NCBI GenBank assembly: GCA_003118195.1
Contig: BEXV01000158.1
Span: 76,668-140,667, forward strand
DNA length: 64,000 bases
Source: Hemicentrotus pulcherrimus
Taxonomy: Eukaryota; Echinodermata; Echinoidea; Camarodonta; Strongylocentrotidae
Direction of reading: 5' to 3'
Made by a program: the position numbers and the translations under genes
Part shown: positions 60,801-64,000 of the stretch, in pieces
How the letters are laid out: each line of letters opens with the position of its first letter
Numbering within the stretch: the first letter of the stretch is position 1
Notes under the pieces: model-generated
The model's database searches: none
Told to the model about the DNA's origin: nothing
What the model saw: only the letters and a program-made list of their open reading frames with translations

Positions 60801-62229
60801 TTTGTATATTTGAAAGAACAAAATAATTCGCTTATATTTGTGTGGACAGAAAACATAATTTCCCTTGAGAATTATATCATCAGTTTTTTACTTTGTAAGT
60901 TAAGAAAATAAATGGTTTAGTCTTCTTCATTGTAAAAAAAGGGAACATATCACTATTTTGGCGGTGGGATTAATGTTCTCTTAATATACCATAACATTTT
61001 CTGATTATGAGAAACATGTTTTAAATCGTTACGTAGAGCAGTAGAACTTTTGTTAAATAATCAAACTTGTCTATTGTCTGATGTTTTGACAATGCAGAAA
61101 GTATGGAGCGTATAATTTCAAACACAAAGGTCCAGATTAATTACGCAAAAAGCAAAGAAACTATGCACACAATGAGACCTCATATCCTATCATAGTCCCA
61201 ACTATAGTGCCAAGCTAATCACAAATCTTAATTTTTGTTCTTTGTAAAAGTTTAGTCGCAGACGTATATCAGCGTTTAAAGATTATGAGTGAATTTTACT
61301 ATATTCTGAAAGGACTTGATTTGTTGTCATTACTAGCACTCAAATCGGGATTTGATATGTGATTATATATCGAGTGTGAACGGGTCATCGTGGGACTGAT
61401 AATATCATGTACACCTGTTAAGACGTGGTGAACTAGGTGTGAGCTGGCGCCTCATAGGTGACGTGTAAATCCTCTACAGGATTCACGCTCAACCAATCAT
61501 CATCCGCTATCTTATTTTAACCCTTCACCTCCCATCAACTCACACACTGCTTGCCATGGTTTTAGAAATCAACATCAAAAGAGATGAAAGGGGGTAACTG
61601 ACGTTGGTATTACCCATATGAAGCATTGTCTGCGAAATGCCGGACAGTTTTGAGCACACGTTGCCGGACGGATTCAAGAGACTGATACTATATGTTTGGT
61701 GGCGGTATCGAACGGATTAAGAAGTCTCATGACACCGTGCAGGGTGTGCGGGCAAATCTTGCGATCTTTCCTCTCCAACATGAAATCAATAAGATGGCGG
61801 GAGAATAGAGGGGCTTCTATTACATCTCTGTTTAAGCTTCATGATCACTGCATTATATTTGAATAATGCACAGATCAGGCTACAGTAAAAGCGAGTAGAC
61901 TTAAACATCAAGGAATCCCTGATGGTCTCGCAATGGCAACCCAAGCAGAAAGTACTTGAAAGTTTATAGCGATTAAACTTTCTAGGCGCATAATTTTAAA
62001 AGACTTAACAACTTCATGGAGGAAATGTTTTATCAAAAATTTGCACCTACCATATAACAGAGCTTAATATTGTAATGATACAGCAAGCATACGCGTTGGT
62101 AAAAGATAGCATCACTTGATAAAATACAATGTGAAGTAGAGGTTAATGAACTTACAAGAAATCATCGATGATATCGTCATGACCGAAAGTTGAGAAGACA
62201 CGACGGAAGGTGAGAGATACGATACCAAC
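9694..62229 (-). CDS. gucy1a: Soluble guanylate cyclase alpha subunit, 8 exons, N-terminus missing
   Basis: Alpha subunit of the cytosolic NO receptor, which converts GTP to cGMP as an alpha/beta heterodimer. Eight exons join without frame error into 631 residues, numbered here from the first visible residue. Domains: H-NOX about 1-190, HNOBA (FPFHVMF at 230-236) to about 366, signalling coiled coil about 368-408, class III cyclase about 425-610. The signatures [14 protein letters not shown] (430-443), VETIGDAYC (473-481) and [16 protein letters not shown] (539-554) are alpha-type. Metal-binding Asp434 and Asp478 are present. Thr550 and Lys554 stand where beta subunits have catalytic Asn and Arg. 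The H-NOX lacks the heme His (Gln111). Human alpha1 is about 690 residues, so an alpha N-terminal extension is probably missing here. Whether this is alpha1-like or alpha2-like cannot be told; invertebrates often have a single alpha. The alpha identity is near certain. Confidence 0.96.
10650..10750 (+). repeat. Dispersed repeat R1, copy 2
   Basis: Direct-orientation match to 6526-6635, starting at aacccatataaattcattgg and running through aaagggatgaaggaacagaa. Copy 1 lies beyond the 3' end of the gene and this copy lies in the last intron, so the pair brackets the terminal exon. Confidence 0.8.
12157..12390 (+). mobile_element. tRNA-derived SINE
   Basis: The head resembles a tRNA: an A-box-like tggtccagtggat at 12171-12183 and a decayed B box gggtttaaaaacc at 12213-12225. 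The tRNA-unrelated body includes gccgcactccacccaggtga and a ggagcgc end near 12385. The body resembles sea-urchin SINEs as I remember them (inference). Next to it, gcgtggtaatggttaagaca (12390-12410) looks like the head of a second tRNA-like unit. Confidence 0.75.
12503..12542. repeat. ATT/ATC microsatellite
   Basis: Interrupted run of ATT then ATC triplets, a motif also seen at 7687-7740 and 19356-19427. Confidence 0.85.
13931..14085 (-). CDS. gucy1a: sGC alpha exon G: cyclase domain, alpha-type active-site substitutions
   Basis: 155 nt, residues 521-571 plus two bases of Val572. It encodes [20 protein letters not shown], then [17 protein letters not shown] and INVSPTTH. The acceptor is tgtttacag before ATGCGT and the donor is CACGT before GTAAGTATG. 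Thr550 and Lys554 occupy the positions of the transition-state Asn and Arg of the beta subunit, so this chain cannot form a full active site alone. [17 protein letters not shown] looks midway between vertebrate alpha and beta forms. Confidence 0.98.
15790..16432. repeat. Degenerate satellite, 32-bp unit built on a ~16-bp half unit
   Basis: Three identical 32-bp units run from 15827 to 15922, starting gaaccttcggaaaaatgatc and ending ccacggaataat. On both sides the array decays into variants of about 16 bp such as gaacctTCGGAAaaacgaac. The minus-strand frame across it (15712-15999) is only a by-product of the periodicity. Confidence 0.9.
17469..18152. repeat. 76-bp polypurine minisatellite, 9 copies
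   Basis: Units start at 17473, 17549, 17625, 17701, 17777, 17853, 17929, 18005 and 18081, exactly 76 bp apart and almost identical. The plus strand is nearly all purine (aagaggaagtgaaagagtga; gagagagtcagagagggaga). Two marker sites vary: gtgcc or gtacc, and gagagg or gagaagg. Seventy-six is not a multiple of three, so the array is not coding. It ends directly against a SINE head. Confidence 0.97.
18153..18290 (+). mobile_element. tRNA-derived SINE, probably partial
   Basis: Head with an A-box-like tagagcagtggc (18162-18174) and a B-box-like ggttagaatcc (18194-18204). The body reads atgcgctagtgtcctttaat, a phrase typical of tRNA-derived SINEs of marine invertebrates. The start abuts the 76-bp minisatellite. 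Confidence 0.6.
19356..19427. repeat. ATC/ACC microsatellite
   Basis: Imperfect run of atc, acc and atcatc triplets. Confidence 0.85.
19941..20100. mobile_element. Foldback MITE, 160 bp, GGGTGTTTCAC termini
   Basis: The left end gggtgtttcacaaagatcct and the right end, read on the minus strand as gggtgtttcacaaaaatcct, are inverted repeats. They extend for about 48 bp with roughly seven mismatches (the arms end ...ttggactt). The loop is about 65 bp. There is no coding capacity. No clear target duplication was found, though cctgg occurs on both flanks. Confidence 0.85.
20149..20176. repeat. (CA)n microsatellite near exon F donor
   Basis: Interrupted CA repeat 124-151 bp past the exon F donor. 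On the transcribed strand it reads GU, a class of repeat known to affect nearby splicing in some genes. Confidence 0.85.
20300..20443 (-). CDS. gucy1a: sGC alpha exon F: cyclase domain, second metal Asp
   Basis: 144 nt, 48 codons, residues 473-520: [20 protein letters not shown], then [20 protein letters not shown] and SHQGNALR. Phase 0 at both ends. The acceptor is tcgtag before GTGGAAACG and the donor is CTCAGG before GTAAGCAG. Asp478 (codon at 20428-20426) is the second metal-binding aspartate of class III cyclases. The acceptor is preceded on the minus strand by about 75 nt of CT repeat. A (CA)n tract and a 160-bp foldback element lie 120-360 bp beyond the donor. Confidence 0.98.
20448..20522 (-). 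repeat. CT microsatellite acting as polypyrimidine tract of exon F
   Basis: On the minus strand this is about 75 nt of almost pure C and U ending ctctctctctcgtag at the exon F 3' splice site. It far exceeds the usual 15-20 nt pyrimidine tract. Confidence 0.9.
20856..21001 (-). repeat. tRNA-SINE-like segment, duplicate copy 1
   Basis: On the minus strand it has a tRNA-like promoter: A-box-like TGACATTGTGGTT (20950-20938) and a full B box GGGTTCGAATCC (20907-20896). The same 146 bp recurs at 21411-21556 with three mismatches. Confidence 0.8.
21410..21410. other. Single ambiguous base at a probable assembly joint
   Basis: An isolated N sits exactly at the left edge of the second copy of a 146-bp duplication. 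Confidence 0.9.
21411..21556 (-). repeat. tRNA-SINE-like segment, duplicate copy 2
   Basis: 146 bp identical to 20856-21001 except for three bases, starting directly after the N at 21410. Probably an assembly duplication of one locus, though a young tandem duplication cannot be excluded. Confidence 0.8.
23185..23239. mobile_element. Minimal foldback element, 55 bp
   Basis: Arms gggtcccgtcttataaagag and, reverse-complemented, ggccccgtcatttaaagag enclose a 12-bp centre. The ends belong to the same type as the MITE at 30208-30370, so this looks like a nearly loop-less relative. Confidence 0.75.
27245..27360. promoter_or_regulatory. Cluster of E2F-like and TCACGTGA sites in an intron
   Basis: A locally GC-richer stretch carries TGGCGCCAAG (27245-27254), TTCCCGCG (27255-27262), the palindrome TCACGTGA (27290-27297), GGCGGGAG near 27323 and ACGGGAAAG near 27355. 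These match E2F-type and E-box/USF/TFE-type consensus sites. A function as an intronic enhancer or promoter is inference; site clusters also arise by chance. Confidence 0.35.
28844..29369. mobile_element. 525-bp ITR element (family M1), copy 1
   Basis: Starts ttaaaggtactatgtccctt and ends with ctgcaaatgggacatagta, which is its inverted repeat. A second full copy lies at 37644-38169. A 95-codon frame inside (28984-29271, minus) is not kept in copy 2, so the element looks non-autonomous. Confidence 0.88.
29928..30165. repeat. Purine-rich tract
   Basis: Plus strand mostly A and G (agagagacggagaccgcaaa; gaagaagagagagaaaacgg). Pyrimidine-rich on the transcribed strand. The overlapping minus frames of about 84 codons are rich in F, S, L and P because of this composition and are not genes. 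Confidence 0.8.
30208..30370. mobile_element. MITE with perfect 21-bp terminal inverted repeats
   Basis: The left end ctgggccccgtcttacaaag is matched by an exact inverted copy at the right (30350-30370), and weaker pairing continues inward for about 20 bp. Total 163 bp. These GGGCCCCGTCTTA ends are of a type common in sea-urchin DNA (recollection, not searched). Confidence 0.9.
30582..30950. mobile_element. Possible composite element with taaagaccag ends
   Basis: The left edge ccttaaagaccagctatggt and the right edge, reverse-complemented, gttaaaggtaaagaccag share the motif taaagaccag in inverted orientation. The same end (gttaaaggtaaagaccagat) appears at 63969 and is cut by the window end. 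The interior holds a segment shared with 39938-40072. Confidence 0.5.
30629..30766 (+). repeat. Dispersed repeat R2, copy 1
   Basis: About 138 bp similar in direct orientation to 39938-40072. Shared blocks include tgtggaatcgatcagaaaag, atgataagaaatttgg and tgtatatgggactac. Confidence 0.85.
31674..31850. repeat. Purine-rich tract beyond exon E donor
   Basis: GAA/AGA-rich on plus, so U/C-rich in the pre-mRNA, starting about 25 nt beyond the exon E donor. Confidence 0.75.
31874..32359 (-). CDS. gucy1a: sGC alpha exon E: HNOBA end, coiled coil, first half of cyclase
   Basis: 486 nt, 162 codons, residues 311-472, phase 0 at both ends. The acceptor is cttctgcag before GCGATAGAG and the donor is TATAAG before GTGAGTTA. 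It starts [20 protein letters not shown], the alpha-type GQMIYVPES block, then [17 protein letters not shown]. The signalling coiled coil follows ([16 protein letters not shown] and on to about 408). The catalytic domain opens with [16 protein letters not shown]. Asp434 (codon at 31990-31988) is the first metal-binding aspartate. The exon ends ...ILDVYK and is continued by VETIGD in exon F. Most diagnostic exon of the gene. Confidence 0.98.
33471..33545. repeat. TAA/ATT microsatellite, self-complementary
   Basis: ATT triplets, then nine or so AAT triplets, then ATT again, so the two halves can pair as a hairpin. Confidence 0.88.
37644..38169. mobile_element. 525-bp ITR element (family M1), copy 2
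   Basis: Starts attaaaggtactacgtccct and ends ctgcaaatgggacatagtac followed by gttta. It is similar along its whole length to 28844-29369, with blocks such as ggaattatgaatatgccatg and ttaaactgattgaatctttg. Terminal repeats are about 25 bp. Confidence 0.88.
39938..40072 (+). repeat. Dispersed repeat R2, copy 2
   Basis: Direct-orientation match to 30629-30766, followed after about 12 bp by a perfect hairpin. Confidence 0.85.
40084..40111. repeat. Perfect inverted repeat, 12-bp stem, 4-nt loop
   Basis: CGTAAAAATCCT, then ATCC, then the exact inverted copy of the first arm. On plus it resembles a stem-loop, but no trailing T run follows and this is animal intron. Confidence 0.85.
43140..43150. 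repeat. C11 homopolymer
   Basis: Eleven consecutive C. Confidence 0.9.
47043..47076. repeat. (GA)n microsatellite
   Basis: Run of GA with single T and A interruptions. Confidence 0.85.
47658..47658. other. Single ambiguous base
   Basis: An isolated N within a CA-rich context (acacacataca). Confidence 0.9.
48460..48660. mobile_element. 201-bp near-complete foldback element
   Basis: Two 96-bp arms (48460-48555 and 48565-48660) are inverted copies with roughly 18 differences and a loop of only 9 nt. The outer 24 bp pair perfectly (ctaaaaactgaaatgttaaa...), as does the inner aacatgctgga. No coding capacity. Transcribed as part of the cyclase pre-mRNA, it would form a long RNA hairpin. Confidence 0.93.
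50065..50395. repeat. 27-bp minisatellite, 12 copies, just beyond exon D donor
   Basis: The plus-strand unit is accatggtaggtgaaagcac followed by tacacgc. Two unit types (ggtgaaagcac and ggtggaaacac) partly alternate, implying a 54-bp dimer. The period is a multiple of three, which produces long open frames on both strands (for example 50101-50367 plus and 50019-50414 minus); these are artefacts. The array starts 34 bp beyond the donor at 50429. Confidence 0.95.
50430..50987 (-). CDS. gucy1a: sGC alpha exon D: end of H-NOX plus HNOBA
   Basis: 558 nt, 186 codons, residues 125-310, phase 0 at both ends. The acceptor is gttgctatag before CCACCATCG and the donor is TATTCG before GTAAGTTCC. It begins [20 protein letters not shown], matching beta1 APSFRC…LILHYYSER. 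It continues through a divergent linker (about 172-225, with a [10 protein letters not shown] stretch) into HNOBA ([38 protein letters not shown]). The in-frame Met at 50933 is internal, not a start: homology extends 18 codons upstream to the acceptor. Reading past the donor stops after five codons (TAA at 50415). Confidence 0.97.
50988..54410 (-). other. Intron C-D of the cyclase gene, 3423 bp
   Basis: GT...AG intron, AT-rich. The only structure seen is a perfect 24-bp palindrome (52943-52966). Confidence 0.92.
52943..52966. repeat. Perfect 24-bp palindrome
   Basis: TGGATAATGACC followed directly by its reverse complement, with no loop. A related half (taataaccggtaatta) lies 10 bp on. It could be a dimeric protein-binding site or a transposon junction; unknown. 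Confidence 0.85.
54411..54583 (-). CDS. gucy1a: sGC alpha exon C: H-NOX core, heme His replaced by Gln
   Basis: 173 nt, completing Gly67 and encoding residues 68-124. It includes [17 protein letters not shown] (74-90), [19 protein letters not shown] (96-114) and SLKLTSNHK. The acceptor is cctaaacag before GTTTAG and the donor is CACAAG before GTAATA. It aligns with beta1 MFGKMFFVFCQESGYD and NLDALHDHLATI. The beta1 proximal heme ligand His105 falls on Gln111 (codon CAG, plus-strand 54450-54452); His113 is two residues on, at the beta1 His107 position. Phase 0 at the 3' end fits exon D. Confidence 0.96.
54584..57673 (-). other. Intron B-C of the cyclase gene, 3090 bp
   Basis: GT...AG intron. 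Nothing beyond AT-rich sequence and chance frames (for example 110 codons at 56314-56646 minus, with no recognisable motif). Confidence 0.92.
57674..57798 (-). CDS. gucy1a: sGC alpha exon B: H-NOX, N-terminal half
   Basis: 125 nt: one base completes Leu25, then residues 26-66 from [10 protein letters not shown] through YYDSRPNS to STKGAKIL, then one base of Gly67. The acceptor is tttctag before GGATAACG and the donor is TTTTAG before GTAAGTCA. It matches the beta1 stretch LDEEGQFLVRIIYDDSKTY and the following helix (…AAASKVLNL). A 142-base N run lies about 140 bp upstream of the acceptor, inside intron A-B; nothing coding appears to be lost, because the phases on both sides agree. Confidence 0.93.
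57799..62155 (-). other. Intron A-B of the cyclase gene, 4357 bp
   Basis: GT...AG intron containing the N run at 57939-58080 and, on plus, a TATA-like element at 60024. No repeats of note. Confidence 0.88.
57939..58080. other. Assembly gap, 142 N
   Basis: Continuous N run. The open frames spanning it on both strands are artefacts of translating N. Confidence 0.99.
62156..62229 (-). CDS. gucy1a: sGC alpha exon A (first visible): start of H-NOX
   Basis: 74 nt encoding [20 protein letters not shown] and then IDDF, plus two bases of the next codon (Leu25). The acceptor is atgacag before GTTGGT and the donor is TT before GTAAGTTC. It aligns with the start of the beta1 H-NOX (…FVNHALELLVIRNYGPEVW). 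Reading upstream through the acceptor meets TGA at once, so this cannot be the initiator exon and at least one exon lies upstream. It is too short to be obvious as an open frame. The call rests on phase 2 matching exon B and on the join ...DDFL-DNEGL... aligning with beta1 ...AQLDEEGQ.... Confidence 0.85.
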
Positions 62230-64000
62230 CTGTCATAAAACATAAACGTAAAGACAATAGGTTAATATACAGCTTTCACAAGTCGTTTTGGGGATATTTG
62301 GGGTCTTTCAGGAAACATTAATATTATGGGTTAATATGGAGTACGAAAAATGTCTTCCCCAGGACCATTGATCTAACGCTATAGGCAAGAATCAGAAATG
62401 ACATTGTAAGATTCAATGAATCCGCACAGATAAAACTGCGGAGTATCAAAAGTATTTTTTTTAAACATTATTTTAGGGCCACTTTATTGCATGAACAGCT
62501 TTCAAATATAAATTTTGAGATTCAAATATTAAATTTACTTTCCAATTCTACTAATGCGATCGGTCATGAGGTCAATTCCATGGGACGAAACTAATGTACC
62601 CATTTTGAAATTCAAATTGGGTTTATTATTTCATGATTTATTACTATGATGATACGAATTCCAAGAATAGAAGTAACTAGTTGTCAGTAACAACTTTATG
62701 TGGAATTATTTTTGTTTTCTATTTCTGTTTTGGGGATTCGTAAAACAGTTTACTTAGGTTAGGACCTTCCATAGAAAATATTTTGAAAGGTAAACAAAGG
62801 TGAACAGAATAATGTCAGTAACCTGAAAGCGGTACAAGAAAAAACGACAATTGATCATAATAAATTTTTGAAATAGAGTTTCCTTTAAATGGAATCAGGA
62901 GTAAAGCAGAGAGAAAGGGTCTGTCTTTCATTCTCTCTCACTCTTTCACTCTCTCATTTATTTATCTAATTTATCTTCAGGTCATCTTTTATATTTTGTC
63001 CTGTTGCAGCAAAACATAATTAAAAACCTAATAAATGAAACCAAATTTCGAAAACAAACATCACCGCAACACCAGGCTGACGACAAGCATTATAAAATGT
63101 GATTAGACTCGGCTGAAAATGGCAGAGATTTTTCCTAGCATGTGACTTGGGAAGACATTGAATGATTTAGTTAGCATTCTAGCCTCCATTCCTGAATTCA
63201 ATAATCGCAAGGTAGGTATCTTCTCGATCTGCTGGAGGGTTTGCTCGTCGCGAAGGAAAGCTTAGATGAGAAACGATTATGACGGTAAGCCGCAAAAGAA
63301 CCTCTAAAAATAACCCCGCGGCCTTGACAATGCTGTTGAAAATGCATAATTTGAGTCGACAGATGGTACAAGGTTTACACATTAAATGTTGAAGTGAAAT
63401 TCACCTTTACGTGCGTAGGGTTTCATATGAATTTCATGAGTGTCCCGGGCCGAAAGACACCTGCCTAAGCTATGCTCAGGAATGCATATTGATACACACA
63501 CATCATCATCTCGATCTAACAGTACTTAAATCTTAAACTTGGGAGTGATTTCAAAGGTTCTCCTTAGTTATAATTGAGTTGGCTCTACGTGCTTAGATGG
63601 TATCAATTAAAATAAATTACCCAGATATACATAGTGGTGTGTTTTGTCTTATAGAACATATAGTAGATAAAGAAGTTATACATTTATATAAAAGCTAACA
63701 CCATAAATCTGATCAGTTCAAATTTTTACTTCACCCGGATAAATAATTATAATATTTTTATGTTGGTTTATGTGATGCTAACCCCCCCGCCCACTAATTT
63801 GGATATCAATAATAGCACAGTTAGAGAGGAACATGGAAATAACTAAATGCTCTACCAAGAAAGAGAAAAAGAAATATTGACAGTAAAATAATTCCAGGTG
63901 AACATTGCTTGAAATACGAACGCCTATCAACTCTCAGTTTGGAGTAATCGAGATACAGACAGCAAATGTTAAAGGTAAAGACCAGATATGGTCATGCAAT
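62230..64000 (-). other. Upstream intron of the cyclase gene, cut by the window end
   Basis: It lies upstream of the exon A acceptor. No convincing initiator exon was found. It contains a CT-rich run (62925-62960 plus) and, at 63969-64000, the end of a repeat also seen at 30582 and 30950. A small initiator exon could be hidden here. Confidence 0.7.

Overview
This is animal genomic DNA, AT-rich, with no prokaryotic operon structure. It is dominated by a single long, intron-rich gene on the minus strand. The best guess for the source is an echinoderm, probably a sea urchin. That rests on the repeats: tRNA-derived SINEs whose bodies resemble sea-urchin SINEs, and small foldback DNA transposons with GGGCCCCGTCTTA-type or GGGTGTTTCAC-type ends. 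The species call is an inference; the gene call is strong.

The gene encodes the alpha subunit of the nitric-oxide-sensitive soluble guanylate cyclase (GUCY1A family). Eight consecutive coding exons were reconstructed by hand, in transcript order: 62229-62156, 57798-57674, 54583-54411, 50987-50430, 32359-31874, 20443-20300, 14085-13931 and 9874-9694. Every junction is GT/AG and every phase matches. Together they give 1896 nt, or 631 residues plus a TAA stop. The order of domains is H-NOX, HNOBA/PAS-like, signalling coiled coil and class III cyclase. The N-terminal coding exon is missing: the first exon seen opens at a splice acceptor preceded by an in-frame stop, so the start codon lies upstream, probably past position 64000. 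The H-NOX has Gln where the heme-ligating His sits in beta1, and it has lost the YxSxR heme-propionate motif. The cyclase domain keeps both metal-binding Asp but carries Thr and Lys where beta has catalytic Asn and Arg. This is the expected pattern of an alpha half that works only as a heterodimer with a beta subunit.

Layout: 1-8700 is noncoding flank downstream of the gene. 8705-9693 holds two candidate poly(A) signals and the 3' UTR. 9694-62229 is the gene, with introns of about 3.1 to 18.1 kb. 62230-64000 is the upstream intron, cut by the window end.

The introns carry the rest of the structure. They hold a 76-bp polypurine minisatellite (17.5-18.15 kb), a degenerate 32-bp satellite (15.8-16.4 kb) and a 27-bp minisatellite just beyond a splice donor (50.07-50.4 kb). 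They also hold a 201-bp near-perfect foldback (48.46-48.66 kb), two full copies of a 525-bp inverted-terminal-repeat element, and SINEs. A CT microsatellite serves as the polypyrimidine tract of one exon. Around 27.25-27.36 kb lies a cluster of E2F-like and TCACGTGA sites. A 146-bp duplication abutting an N at 21410 and a 142-base N run at 57939-58080 mark assembly joints. No second protein-coding gene, rRNA, true tRNA or CRISPR array could be supported, and I found no convincing undescribed gene system. The most notable signals are the intronic repeats placed at splice sites and the long transcribed hairpin.
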